Below are positions 19,950 through 31,315 of a stretch of DNA of 64,000 nt, piece by piece (within the stretch, counting starts at the first letter, position 1; every line of letters starts with the position of its first letter). The notes under the pieces are model-generated. The model was not told the DNA's origin. It did no database searches and saw nothing but the letters and a program-made list of their open reading frames with translations. Origin of the DNA: Pohlia nutans (lineage: Eukaryota; Streptophyta; Bryopsida; Bryales; Mniaceae); NCBI GenBank assembly GCA_022496805.1, contig CM040085.1:49691811-49755810 (forward strand). The letters run 5' to 3'. A program made the position numbers and the translations under genes.

Positions 19950-20268
19950 TGTTGAAGTAGGATGATTGCGTGGGCTGAAGTTGCTCTTAGCCATGCGCAT
20001 TAGCTAGAGTAGATGATGCGAATGAGCTAGACTTGCAACTAGAGAAGTGGTACTAGTTAGAAGTAATGAGAATTGGGTCTCCCAAGTGATATGGGCTGAT
20101 CCTTGTTGAAGTAGGAGTGGAGTATGGGCTGATGTCCCATATGGTTTGCCAAGGGGACTCCCTTGGGTGTGCTACTTAAGAGGGGCAGCCCATGAGTAAA
20201 GATCATCTCTTTCCTATGCATTCCAACTGTTTGTGTGAGGCCTTGGCATTCTAATCTAACCTTCAATA
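19950..20268 (+). repeat. 5' LTR of El-G with internal copy of the LTR terminus
   Basis: The LTR is 319 bp instead of 318. At 20104-20113 the usual AGTGTACTA is replaced by TGTTGAAGTA, so that TGTTGAAGTAGGA, the first 13 bases of the LTR itself, appears inside the LTR. This removes the CCTAGT-GT-ACTAGG inverted repeat. The 3' LTR lacks the change. Confidence 0.92.
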
Positions 20269-21231
20269 GGTTATGGGCCCACTCATGTGTTTTGCGTGAG
20301 TCAAAGATTAGATTGCTCATTGTGTGGAGGTCGTGCGTTGGAGCGCTGATTTTGGAGTATTGGAGCGCTGATTTGGAAGTTTGGAGGGCTGAATTCGAGC
20401 TTTGGTGGGCTGATTTCGACATTTGGAGGTATTACAATCTTCCTACCTTTGATCTACGTGTTGGAGGGCTGAATTCGCACTTTGGAGCTATCATTTGTTG
20501 ATTTGGAGCTTTTGGAGCACTTTTGGAGTTTATACACGTCTACAAGGGCTGAATTGGAGCTTTGGAGCTTATACGTGCTTGTTGGAGTATATTGGAGCTG
20601 ATTGGAGCTGATTGGAGCTTATTGGAGCTTATTGGAGCTTATTGGCTCAATTTGTGCTCAATTTGTGCACTTGTGTTGTTGCAAGGCACTTTTATGCTTT
20701 GAGGCTCTTGGGGTGAGTCTACAATCTGATTTTGGTATTGCAATTCTTGCACAAGGGTTTGGAATGTGAGTTATGCCCTTGGAGTGCTCAAAATTAGAGT
20801 TTGGGTTAGTGAATGCACAACGGGGCTGATTTGATGAATTTCAATGCAATTAGGACTTGAAGGGGCTGAATTGGCATTGATTTAGAGTCCTTGGAAGGCA
20901 CAAGGGTGTCCATAGGGTGCATTACGTGTTGTGAAGCACAAGGGTGCTGATTTGAGTGGATTTGAGCCAACGAGTGCGCAATTCTCCTAGTTAGGGTGTT
21001 GTGGTATGATCTTGTGCAAATTCACTAAGAACCATCACGATTGAGTGTTGTGAGGTTGATGTGTAGCACAAAGGTGCTGATTTAGTGTTTGGAATTAGTT
21101 TGGAGGCATTAGAAGCACGTACGTGTGCAATTTGCTTCACAAATCACAAAATTGTCAAAAAATCATAAAAACAATTTTTCTTAGCTTTCTAGGGGCTGAA
21201 TTTTGTGAGCGTACGTCCTTCAATCAAGGAT
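20269..21231 (+). other. El-G leader and primer site
   Basis: The primer site GGTTATGGGCCCAC is at 20269-20282, immediately after the LTR. The decamer array lies near 20580-20645 and has two TGATT-type units beside three TTATT-type units. A putative donor (GGGGTGAGT near 20712) and acceptor (CTTTCTAG near 21191) flank about 480 bases, but there is no proof of splicing. No other gene is seen. Confidence 0.82.
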
Positions 21232-23453
21232 ATGGCTACATTTGAGGGTGAAGGTGCTAAGGTTGTAGACAAGTTCGATGGCGTCAACTTCCACTTGTGG
21301 AAATTCAAGATGGAAATGGTCATGGCCGAAAAAGAATTGTGGGAGATAGTTGAGGGTAGTGAGGAACCGCCTTCGTCCGACGCCGAGGCTAGGGTACGAA
21401 CTGCGTACACTCGGCGAGAGAAAAAGGCCTTTGCGATTTTGGCTCTTAATCTTTCTGATTCCCAGCTTTCTCATATTCGGTCGTGCAAGACTCCCGCCGA
21501 GGCATGGGCCAAGCTTTGCAATATTCATGAGGCAAAGAGCTTGGTCAATATCTTGTTTTTGAGGCGCAAGTTTTTCACCATCAAGATGGAAGAAAACGAC
21601 GACATGTTGGCGCACATCAACAAAGTCAAGGCTCTTGCGGATCAGCTCAACGGCGCAGACGTCAACATTACCGACGGTGATATCGTTATGACGCTCCTCG
21701 AGAGTTTGCCGCCGTCGTACGAGTATCTTATCGTTGCTATGGAGAGTAGGCCCATTAGCGAGCTCACTCTTGATTATGTGACATCACGGTTGTTGCATGA
21801 ACTCTCGCGGCGCAAAGAGAACGAGACTCGTGGCGATAGCGCGGCGCTTATGGCGAAGCAATCCAAGAGCGGTGCCAGTGGGAGCTCTACAGACAAGGTA
21901 TGCTACTATTGCGGTAAGAAGGGCCACTTGGCAAAATTTTGCTACAAACGCAAGAGAGAGGAAAGTGCCAACAATACAAAGGTCAACGATGCAGGTGATG
22001 AGTACGCATTTATGACTAGCGTCTCTTCTTGTAGTGATGACGGGGACGAGTATGCAATGATGGCAAGTGACGTGTCATGCAATGGTAGTGTGATCGATTG
22101 GATTGTTGATTCGGGAGCCTCGAGTCACATGGCGCCCATTAGGAGTTGTTTCCAATCATATCACGTCATATCTCCAAAGAATGTCATTTTGGGTGATGAT
22201 ACGGTTCTTCAAGCCGTGGGTAAAGGATCCATCGTCGTAGACACCGAGGTGAAGGGTCGTGTGAAGACAATTACCATCCATGATGTCCTCCACGTTCCCA
22301 AGTTGAAGGCAAATCTTTTATCGGTGCGACATTTGGTGATGAAGCATTTGCGAGTGGAATTTAGCGACCAAGGGTGTTTTGTGTTGTCTCCAAGTCGTGA
22401 GGAGGTGGCCATTATACACGAAGTCAACGGCTTGTACCAAATCAAGTTTTCCAAGATGCACGCGGCGGAATCCGCAACGTTGGTGCAATCGAGTTCAAAC
22501 GAAGACAAGTTGGCGTTGTGGCATCGTCGTCTCGGGCATTTGAATGTCAAGAGTGTGAAAGCACTGCGTGGAATGGTAAGTGGCATGGATCTTGCACAAT
22601 CACACGTCGCACCTAGTTCATTCACATGTGAGGGTTGTATTGAAGGCAAGCAACAACGCTCACCGTTTCCAGTTGATGGGGCAACTCGTGCAACCAAGGT
22701 TCTTGAGATTGTGCATTCCGACGTGTGTGGTCCAATGAAGACCACGTCTATGGGGGGTTGCAAGTATTTTGTGACGTTCATTGATGATTTTTCGAGGAAG
22801 ATATGGTTGTATCCGATCAAAGCAAAGAGCGAGTGTTTTGAGAAGTTCAAAGAGTTCAAGGCGTTGGTTGAGAAGCAATCCGAGCACAAGATCAAGGTGT
22901 TTCGATCGGATAATGGCGGCGAGTTCATGTCCAACGAATTTGGAGAGTTATTGAAGAAAGAAGGCATTGCTAGACAAACCACAACGCCATATACACCACA
23001 ACAAAACGGAGTTGCAGAGCGTGCAAATCGAACAATTGTGGAAATGGCAAGGAGTATGTTGCATGCACAAAATTTGGGTTTGGACCTTTGGGCGGAAGCG
23101 GTGGTGACTGCGGTGTACACACGCAACCGATGCCCGACGAGTGCGGTTCAAAACATGACACCAGAGCAAGCGTGGAGTGGGAGGCCACCCCGCGTGGAGC
23201 ACATGCGCACATTTGGATGCATCGCATTTGCAAAGGTACCCGATTCTCAAAGAACCAAACTTGAGGCCAAGGCAACAAAATGTGTGTTTCTTGGATATTG
23301 TGAAGGTACCAAGGCGTACAGGCTCATGTCGCTCGAGACCAAGAAGATCATTCGAGCTCGTGATGTGACATTTTGCGAGAATTCCAAGGTTGAAGACAAT
23401 TTGGACGATGGTCCAAGTGGGAGAAGTGGCGATAAACCGGCCATTGTGGACCA
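21232..23453 (+). pseudogene. El-G polyprotein, 5' part (Gag to integrase)
   Basis: The ATG at 21232 opens a frame through Gag, zinc knuckle, DSGAS protease and the D,D,E integrase core, cut at codon ~740 (AIVD) by the El-I LTR. After the junction the frame reads only a few LTR codons to a stop. The fragment keeps all motifs, and its SNEFGEL sequence matches El-E. Confidence 0.93.
23449..23453. repeat. left target-site duplication of El-I (GACCA)
   Basis: GACCA here and at 29157-29161 directly flank El-I. This confirms integration by a copia-type integrase with 5-bp staggered cuts, and it fixes the outer LTR ends. Confidence 0.95.
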
Positions 23454-23790
23454 TATTGAAGGTTAGATTAGAATGCCAAAGCCTCACACAAACACTTGGA
23501 ATGCATAGGAAAGAGATGATCTTTACTCATGGGCTGCCCCTCTTAAGTAGCACACCCAAGGGAGTCCCCTTGGCAAACCATATGGGACATCAGCCCATAC
23601 TCCACTCCTAGTACACTAGGATCAGCCCATATCACTTGGGAGACCCAATTCTCATTACTTCTAACTAGTACCACTTCTCTAGTTGCTAGTCTAGCTCATT
23701 CGCATCATCTACTCTAGCTAATGCGCATGGCTATGAGCAACTTCAGCCCACGCAATCATCCTACTTCAACACAATCATCCTACTTCAACA
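23454..23790 (-). repeat. 3' LTR of El-I (337 bp)
   Basis: The standard 318 bp (23454-23771) is followed by a second copy of the U3 terminal 19-mer (23772-23790), then the polypurine tract complement CTCCCACTTT. The polyprotein stop lies in the inner copy. Confidence 0.95.
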
Positions 23791-26700
23791 CTCCCACTTT
23801 GCGAATAGCCAAAGCCTTGGAGCCCAAATGCCACCACTAGTCTTTGATGTCGATCTCTCGCAAGAGCCTTTGTCAGCACGTCCGCCACCATGTGCTCCGT
23901 TGGACAATACTTCAACTCTATCACCTTCATCTCTAACTTCTCTCGAATGAAGTGATATTGCACATCAATGTGCTTTGTACGTGAGTGATGCGTTGGATTC
24001 TTCGCCAATGACATACTCCCTTGGTTGTCACACATGATTGTTGTAGCCTCCTCTTGAGTGCATCTCACATCCGCCATTAGTTGCCTCAACCAAATGGCCT
24101 CCTTCGTACCGTGGCTCGTCGCCATGTACTCCGCCTCAACCGTTGACGTGGCCGTGGTTTGTTGGCGCTTGCTATTCCATGAAACGGCCCCCGATCCAAC
24201 TTTGAACATGTACCCCGTGGTGGATCTACGATCATTGGTATCACCCGCATAATCCGCATCACAATACCCACTCAACACAATGTTGTCACCTCCAAGACAC
24301 AACCTCACATCACTTGTGCCTTTCAAGTACCGCATGATCCTCTTGACCGCAACCCAATGACTTGAACCCGGTCTTGCCATGTGTTGACTCACAACGCTGA
24401 TTGGATACGCAAGGTCCGGCCTTGTTGCAATCATAGCATACATCAATGACCCTACAGCTTGCTTGTATGGCACATCCACCATAGATTGAGCCTCTAATGC
24501 ATACTCCTCATCCGTGAGTTTCACGAGTTTGGAATTCACATCCAATGGAGTGCCAACCGGTTTGCAATCCTCCATGCCAAAGCGTTTGAGAACATCCATA
24601 ACATACTTGCTTTGATTCATTGTTATGGTGCGTGTTGCTCTATCTCGCACAAACTCAACTCCTAAACAAAAGTGCAACTCACCCAGATCACTCATCTCGT
24701 ACTCGTTCTCAAGCATTGCCTTCAATGCCTTCAAAGAGCTCATACAACTTGCAAGGATTATCAAATCATCCACATATATGATCACGATGACCACATGTTG
24801 CCCCTTTTGCATGAAATACAAGCTGTGATCAGCGATGCTCCTTGTGAACCCGATATGAACAAGAAACGTGTCAATCTTTTGATACCATGCGCGTGGAGAT
24901 TGCTTCAACCCATACAATGACTTGTTCAACTTGCAAACAAGGTTCTCATTACCTCGTTGCACAAATCCTTCGGGTTGTACCATGTAGATGTCCTCGTCCA
25001 ACTCGCCGTTCAAGAACGCCGTCTTCACATCCATTTGATGCATTTCCAAATCCATGGCAGCCCCGATGGCCAAAATGCATCGAATAGTGGTGAATTTCGC
25101 CACCGGTGCAAAGGTCTCATGAAAATCAACACCTTCGATTTGTGAAAAGCCCTTTGCCACCAATCTTGCCTTATAACGAACCACATCACCCGTTGCATCT
25201 CTCTTTGCACGAAATACCCACTTACAACCGATAGCGTTGCGATTCTTGGGGAGGGGAGTCAATTCCCAAGTGCCATTGTCCATCAACGATTTGTACTCCT
25301 CTTGCATGGCTTGCTCCCACTTGTTTGCATCATCACAACTCAACGCTTCACGAATCGTCAATGGAGCATCTAAAAGTGCAACGTTTGCATGCTCCTCCTC
25401 ACCTTGAGGGAGAATATGATTCTTCCACCACTCGCCAAGTGGTCTACGATTTCTCTCTGGATAACGACGATCGCTCGAGGATGCATTGTCTTCAACCGCC
25501 GTTGCTTGTGCCTTTTTGTCGCCATTCTTCGTCTTCAAAGGTCGCTCCTCAATATGTTCGTCATCACCACCATCTTCGTCATCTTCGTCTTCATCAACAA
25601 TATCAATAACGGGAGATTTGGAAGATTGGTCCACAATCGCTGGTTTATCGCCACTTCTCCCACTTGGACCATCGTCCAAATTGTCTTCAACCTTGGAATT
25701 CTCGCAAAATGTCACATCACGAGCTCGAATGATCTTCTTGGTCTCGAGCGACATGAGCCTGTACGCCTTGGTACCTTCACAATATCCAAGAAACACACAT
25801 TTTGTTGCCTTGGCCTCAAGTTTGGTTCTTTGAGAATCGGGTACCTTTGCAAATGCGATGCATCCAAATGTGCGCATGTGCTCCACGCGGGGAGGCCTCC
25901 CACTCCACGCTTGCTCTGGTGTCATGTTTTGAACCGCACTCGTCGGGCATCGGTTGCGTGTGTACACCGCAGTCACCACCGCTTCCGCCCAAAGGTCCAA
26001 ACCCAAATTTTGTGCATGCAACATACTCCTTGCCATTTCCACAATTGTTCGATTTGCACGCTCTGCAACTCCGTTTTGTTGTGGTGTATATGGCGTTGTG
26101 GTTTGTCTAGCAATGCCTTCTTTCTTCAATAACTCTCCAAATTGGTTGGACATGAACTCGCCGCCATTATCCGATCGAAACACCTTGATCTTGTGCTCGG
26201 ATTGCTTCTCAACCAACGCCTTGAACTCTTTGAACTTCTCAAAACACTCGCTCTTTGCTTTGATCGGATACAACCATATCTTCCTCGAAAAATCATCAAT
26301 GAACGTCACAAAATACTTGCAACCCCCCATAGACGTGGTCTTCATTGGACCACACACGTCGGAATGCACAATCTCAAGAACCTTGGTTGCACGAGTTGCC
26401 CCATCAACTGGAAACGGTGAGCGTTGTTGCTTGCCTTCAATACAACCCTCACATGTGAATGAACTAGGTGCGACGTGTGATTGTGCAAGATCCATGCCAC
26501 TTACCATTCCACGCAGTGCTTTCACACTCTTGACATTCAAATGCCCGAGACGACGATGCCACAACGCCAACTTGTCGTCGTTTGAACTCGATTGCACCAA
26601 CGTTGCGGATTCCGCCGCGTGCATCTTGGAAAACTTGATTTGGTACAAGCCGTTGACTTCGTGTATAATGGCCACCTCCTCACGACTTGGGGACAACACA

Positions 26701-27848
26701 AAACACCCTTGGTCGCTAAATTCCACTCGCAAATGCTTCATCACCAAATGTCGCACCGATAAAAGATTTGCCTTCAACTTGGGAACGTGGAGGACATCAT
26801 GGATGGTAATTGTCTTCACACGACCCTTCACCTCGGTGTCTACGACGATGGATCCTTTACCCACGGCTTGAAGAACCGTATCATCACCCAAAATGACATT
26901 CTTTGGAGATATGACGTGATATGATTGGAAACAACTCCTAATGGGCGCCATGTGACTCGAGGCTCCCGAATCAACAATCCAATCGATCACACTACCATTG
27001 CATGACACGTCACTTGCCATCATTGCATACTCGTCCCCGTCATTACTACAAGAAGAGACGCTAGTCATAAATGCGTACTCATCACCTGCATCGTTGACCT
27101 TTGTATTGTTGGCACTTTCTTCTCTCTTGCGTTTGTAGCAAAATTTTGCCAAGTGGCCCTTCTTACCGCAATAGTAGCATACCTTGTCTGTAGAGCTCCC
27201 ACTGGCACCGCTCTTGGATTGCTTCGCCATAAGCGCCGCGCTATCGCCACGAGTCTCGTTCTCTTTGCGCCGCGAGAGTTCATGCAACAACCGTGATGTC
27301 ACATAATCAAGAGTGAGCTCGCTAATGGGCCTACTCTCCATAGCAACGATAAGATACTCGTACGACGGCGGCAAACTCTCGAGGAGCGTCATAACGATAT
27401 CACCGTCGGTAATGTTGACGTCTGCGCCGTTGAGCTGATCCGCAAGAGCCTTGACTTTGTTGATGTGCGCCAACATGTCGTCGTTTTCTTCCATCTTGAT
27501 GGTGAAAAACTTGCGCCTCAAAAACAAGATATTGACCAAGCTCTTTGCCTCATGAATATTGCAAAGCTTGGCCCATGCCTCGGCGGGAGTCTTGCACGAC
27601 CGAATATGAGAAAGCTGGGAATCAGAAAGATTAAGAGCCAAAATCGCAAAGGCCTTTTTCTCTCGCCGAGTGTACGCAGTTCGTACCCTAGCCTCGGCGT
27701 CGGACGAAGGCGGTTCCTCACTACCCTCAACTATCTCCCACAATTCTTTTTCGGCCATGACCATTTCCATCTTGAATTTCCACAAGTGGAAGTTGACGCC
27801 ATCGAACTTGTCTACAACCTTAGCACCTTCACCCTCAAATGTAGCCAT
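23775..27848 (-). CDS. copia Gag-Pol polyprotein of El-I, intact (1357 aa)
   Basis: Full-length open frame from the ATG at 27848 to a stop in the LTR. All catalytic and zinc residues are present. Distinguishing residues are CSNDGDE after the zinc knuckle, IRSCFQ, SSNDDKL before the integrase zinc site, DDEHIEERP with KNGDKK in the acidic linker, and GLQGFG. CSNDGDE is shared with fragment 5 and El-Q. Confidence 0.95.
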   Translation of the reverse strand: MATFEGEGAKVVDKFDGVNFHLWKFKMEMVMAEKELWEIVEGSEEPPSSDAEARVRTAYTRREKKAFAILALNLSDSQLSHIRSCKTPAEAWAKLCNIHEAKSLVNILFLRRKFFTIKMEENDDMLAHINKVKALADQLNGADVNITDGDIVMTLLESLPPSYEYLIVAMESRPISELTLDYVTSRLLHELSRRKENETRGDSAALMAKQSKSGASGSSTDKVCYYCGKKGHLAKFCYKRKREESANNTKVNDAGDEYAFMTSVSSCSNDGDEYAMMASDVSCNGSVIDWIVDSGASSHMAPIRSCFQSYHVISPKNVILGDDTVLQAVGKGSIVVDTEVKGRVKTITIHDVLHVPKLKANLLSVRHLVMKHLRVEFSDQGCFVLSPSREEVAIIHEVNGLYQIKFSKMHAAESATLVQSSSNDDKLALWHRRLGHLNVKSVKALRGMVSGMDLAQSHVAPSSFTCEGCIEGKQQRSPFPVDGATRATKVLEIVHSDVCGPMKTTSMGGCKYFVTFIDDFSRKIWLYPIKAKSECFEKFKEFKALVEKQSEHKIKVFRSDNGGEFMSNQFGELLKKEGIARQTTTPYTPQQNGVAERANRTIVEMARSMLHAQNLGLDLWAEAVVTAVYTRNRCPTSAVQNMTPEQAWSGRPPRVEHMRTFGCIAFAKVPDSQRTKLEAKATKCVFLGYCEGTKAYRLMSLETKKIIRARDVTFCENSKVEDNLDDGPSGRSGDKPAIVDQSSKSPVIDIVDEDEDDEDGGDDEHIEERPLKTKNGDKKAQATAVEDNASSSDRRYPERNRRPLGEWWKNHILPQGEEEHANVALLDAPLTIREALSCDDANKWEQAMQEEYKSLMDNGTWELTPLPKNRNAIGCKWVFRAKRDATGDVVRYKARLVAKGFSQIEGVDFHETFAPVAKFTTIRCILAIGAAMDLEMHQMDVKTAFLNGELDEDIYMVQPEGFVQRGNENLVCKLNKSLYGLKQSPRAWYQKIDTFLVHIGFTRSIADHSLYFMQKGQHVVIVIIYVDDLIILASCMSSLKALKAMLENEYEMSDLGELHFCLGVEFVRDRATRTITMNQSKYVMDVLKRFGMEDCKPVGTPLDVNSKLVKLTDEEYALEAQSMVDVPYKQAVGSLMYAMIATRPDLAYPISVVSQHMARPGSSHWVAVKRIMRYLKGTSDVRLCLGGDNIVLSGYCDADYAGDTNDRRSTTGYMFKVGSGAVSWNSKRQQTTATSTVEAEYMATSHGTKEAIWLRQLMADVRCTQEEATTIMCDNQGSMSLAKNPTHHSRTKHIDVQYHFIREKLEMKVIELKYCPTEHMVADVLTKALARDRHQRLVVAFGLQGFGYSQSGSVEVG

Positions 27849-28819
27849 ATCCTTGATTGAAGGACGTACGCTCACAAAATTCAGCCCCTAGGAACTAAGA
27901 AAAATTGTTTTTATGATTTTTGACAATTTTGTGATTTGTGAAGCAAATTGCACACGTACGTGCTTCTAATGCCTCCAAACTAATTCCAAACACTAAATCA
28001 GCACCTTTGTGCTACACATCAACCTCACAACACTCAATCGTGATGGTTCTTAGTGAATTTGCACAAGATCATACCACAACACCCTAACTAGGAGAATTGC
28101 GCACTCGTTGGCTCAAATCCACTCAAATCAGCACCCTTGTGCTTCACAACACGTAACGCACCCTATGGACACCCTTGTGCCTTCCAAGGACTCTAAATCA
28201 ATGCAAATTCAGCCCCTTCAAGTCCTAATTGCATTGAAATTCATCAAATCAGCCCCGTTGTGCATTCACTAACCCAAACTCTAATTTTGAGCACTCCAAG
28301 GGCATAACTCACATTCCAAACCCTTGTGCAAGAATTGCAATACCAAAATCAGATTGTAGACTCACCCCAAGAGCCTCAAAGCATAAAAGTGCCTTGCAAC
28401 AACACAAGTGCACAAATTGAGCACAAATTGAGCCAATAAGCTCCAATAAGCTCCAATAAGCTCCAATAAGCTCCAATCAGCTCCAATATACTCCAACAAG
28501 CACCAATAAGCTCCAAAGCTCCAATTCAGCCCTTGTAGACGTGTATAAACTCCAAAAGTGCTCCAAAGTGCTCCAAAAGCTCCAAATCAACAAATGATAG
28601 CTCCAAAGTGCGAATTCAGCCCTCCAACACGTAGATCAAAGGTAGGAAGATTGTAATACCTCCCAATGTCGAAATCAGCCCACCAAAGCTCGAATTCAGC
28701 CCTCCAAAGTTCCAAATCAGCGCTCCAATACTCCAAAATCAGCGCTCCAAAGCACGACCTCCACACAATGAGCAATCTAATCTTTGACTCACGCAAAACA
28801 CATGAGTGGGCCCATAACC
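27849..28819 (-). other. El-I leader and primer site
   Basis: A leader of about 0.97 kb with the decamer array near 28435-28514 (four perfect units, then AATCAGCTCC) and the primer site at 28806-28819. There is a small deletion just before the ATG region (CCCCTAGGAACTAAG where others have CCCCTAGAAAGCTAAG). Confidence 0.85.
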
Positions 28820-29156
28820 TATTGAAGGTTAGATTAGAATGCCAAAGCCTCACACAAACACTTGGAATGCATAGGAAAGAGATGATCTTTACTCATGGGC
28901 TGCCCCTCTTAAGTAGCACACCCAAGGGAGTCCCCTTGGCAAACCATATGGGACATCAGCCCATACTCCACTCCTAGTACACTAGGATCAGCCCATATCA
29001 CTTGGGAGACCCAATTCTCATTACTTCTAACTAGTACCACTTCTCTAGTTGCTAGTCTAGCTCATTCGCATCATCTACTCTAGCTAATGCGCATGGCTAT
29101 GAGCAACTTCAGCCCACGCAATCATCCTACTTCAACACAATCATCCTACTTCAACA
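28820..29156 (-). repeat. 5' LTR of El-I (337 bp)
   Basis: 318 bp (28820-29137) plus the doubled 19-bp U3 terminus (29138-29156), the same structure as the 3' LTR. The outer flank is the second GACCA copy at 29157. Confidence 0.95.
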
Positions 29157-31013
29157 GACCAATCTTCCAAATCTCCCGTTATTGATATTGTTGATGAAGA
29201 CGAAGATGACGAAGATGGTGGTGATGAGGAACATATTGAGGAGCCACCTTTGAAGACGAAGAATGGCGAGAAAAAGGCACAAGCAACGGCGGTTGAAGAC
29301 AATGCATCCTCGAGCGATCGTCGTTATCCAGAGAGAAATCGTAGACCACTTGGCGAGTGGTGGAAGAATCATATTCTCCCTCAAGGTGAGGAGGAGCATG
29401 CAAACGTTGCACTTTTAGATGCTCCATTGACGATTCGTGAAGCGTTGAGTTGTGATGATGCAAACAAGTGGGAGCAAGCCATGCAAGAGGAGTACAAATC
29501 GTTGATGGACAATGGCACTTGGGAATTGACTCCCCTCCCCAAGAATCGCAACGCTATCGGTTGTAAGTGGGTATTTCGTGCAAAGAGAGATGCAACGGGT
29601 GATGTGGTTCGTTATAAGGCAAGATTGGTGGCAAAGGGCTTTTCACAAATCGAAGGTGTTGATTTTCATGAGACCTTTGCACCGGTGGCGAAATTCACCA
29701 CTATTCGATGCATTTTGGCCATCGGGGCTGCCATGGATTTGGAAATGCATCAAATGGATGTGAAGACGGCGTTCTTGAACGGCGAGTTGGACGAGGACAT
29801 CTACATGGTACAACCCGAAGGATTTGTGCAACGAGGTAATGAGAACCTTGTTTGCAAGTTGAACAAGTCATTGTATGGGTTGAAGCAATCTCCACGCGCA
29901 TGGTATCAAAAGATTGACACGTTTCTTGTTCATATCGGGTTCACAAGGAGCATCGCTGATCACAGCTTGTATTTCATGCAAAAGGGGCAACATGTGGTCA
30001 TCGTGATCATATATGTGGATGATTTGATCATCCTTGCAAGTGGTATGAGCTCTTTGAAGGCATTGAAGGCAATGCTTGAGAACGAGTACGAGATGAGTGA
30101 TCTCGGTGAGTTGCACTTTTGTTTAGGAGTTGAGTTTGTGCGAGATAGAGCAACACGCACCATAACAATGAATCAAAGAAAGTATGTTATGGATGTTCTC
30201 AAACGCTTTGGCATGGAGGATTGCAAACCGGTTGGCACTCCGTTGGATGTGAATTCCAAACTCGTGAAACTCACGGATGAGGAGTATGCATTAGAGGCTC
30301 AATCTATGGTGGATGTGCCATACAAGCAAGCTGTAGGGTCATTGATGTATGCTATGATTGCAACAAGGCCGGACCTTGCGTATCCAATCAGCGTTGTGAG
30401 TCAACATATGGCAAGACCGGGTTCAAGTCATTGGGTTGCGGTCAAGAGGATCATGCGGTACTTGAAAGGCACAAGTGATGTGAGGTTGTGTCTTGGAGGT
30501 GACAACATTGTGTTGAGTGGGTATTGTGATGCGGATTATGCGGGTGATACCAATGATCGTAGATCCACCACGGGGTACATGTTCAAAGTTGGATCGGGGG
30601 CCGTTTCATGGAATAGCAAGCGCCAACAAACCACGGCCACGTCAACGGTTGAGGCGGAGTACATGGCGACGAGCCACGGTACGAAGGAGGCCATTTGGTT
30701 GAGGCAACTAATGGCGGATGTGAGATGCACTCAAGAGGAGGCTACAACAATCATGTGTGACAACCAAGGGAGTATGTCATTGGCGAAGAATCCAACGCAT
30801 CACTCACGTACAAAGCACATTGATGTGCAATATCACTTCATTCGAGAGAAGTTAGAGATGAAGGTGATAGAGTTGAAGTATTGTCCAACGGAGCACATGG
30901 TGGCGGACGTGCTGACAAAGGCTCTTGCGAGAGATCGACATCAAAGACTAGTAGCAGCATTTGGGCTCGAAGGCTTTGGCTATTCGCAAAGTGGGAGTGT
31001 TGAAGTAGGATGA
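29157..31013 (+). pseudogene. El-G polyprotein, 3' part (linker, RT, RNase H)
   Basis: The El-G frame resumes at the GACCA duplication and runs without a stop through RT (YVDD) and RNase H to a TGA in the 3' LTR. The lengths of the two parts, with the duplication counted once, add up to 1357 codons, so El-I is the only visible lesion. Private residues are EEPPLK, ILASGMSS, NQRKYVM and RLVAAFGLEG. Confidence 0.93.
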
Positions 31014-31315
31014 TTGCGTGGGCTGATGTTGCTCATAGCCATGCGCATTAGGTAGAGTAGATGATGCGAATGAGCTAGACTTGCAACTAGAGAAGTGGTA
31101 CTAGTTAGAAGTAATGAGAATTGGCTCTCCCAAGTGATATGGGCTGATCCTAGTGTACTAGGAGTGGAGTATGGGCTGATGTCCCATATGGTTTGCCAAG
31201 GGGACTCCCTTGGGTGTGCTACTTAAAAGGGGCAGCCCATGAGTAAAGATCATCTCTTTCCTATGCATTCCAAGTGTTTGTGTGAGGCTTTGGCATTCTA
31301 ATCTAACCTTCAATA
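30998..31315 (+). repeat. 3' LTR of El-G
   Basis: 318-bp LTR. It differs from the 5' LTR at about seven positions, including CTGATGTTGCTCATAG, ATTAGGTAGAG, TTGGCTCTCCC and TTAAAAGGGG. The GGCTCTCC variant is shared with LTR K (34273) and LTR P. Confidence 0.95.

Larger units (their letters stand above)
23454..29156 (-). mobile_element. El-I: complete copia element with 337-bp LTRs, TSD GACCA
   Basis: A complete minus-strand element, inserted antisense in the integrase/RT linker of El-G. Both LTRs are 337 bp because the outer 19 bases of U3 (CAATCATCCTACTTCAACA on the plus strand) are tandemly doubled at 23772-23790 and 29138-29156. The target duplication lies outside the doubled ends. The LTRs look otherwise identical and the polyprotein is open, so this is a young, integration-competent variant. 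Confidence 0.96.
19950..31315 (+). mobile_element. El-G: copia element split by El-I, flanks mismatched
   Basis: Plus-strand element: 5' LTR 19950-20268, leader to 21231, coding 21232-23453 and 29157-31013, 3' LTR 30998-31315. The left flank ends GATGT (codon ~128 of a minus copy) and the right flank starts GGTAC (codon ~402). These do not match, and the flanks overlap by roughly 0.8 kb of host sequence. The LTRs differ at about seven bases plus a block replacement. It is best explained as a recombinant between elements inserted at different sites. Confidence 0.9.

Noticed and set aside
23466..23790. Solo LTR at 23454-23771 next to a 19-bp LTR scrap
   Set aside because: The same 19-bp addition occurs at the other end of El-I and GACCA flanks the whole, so both are parts of a 337-bp LTR.
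28666..28977. 103-codon frame across leader and LTR on the strand opposite the element
   Set aside because: Low-complexity Ser/Lys/Ala repeats produced by the leader motif, running into antisense LTR; present in every copy by descent only.
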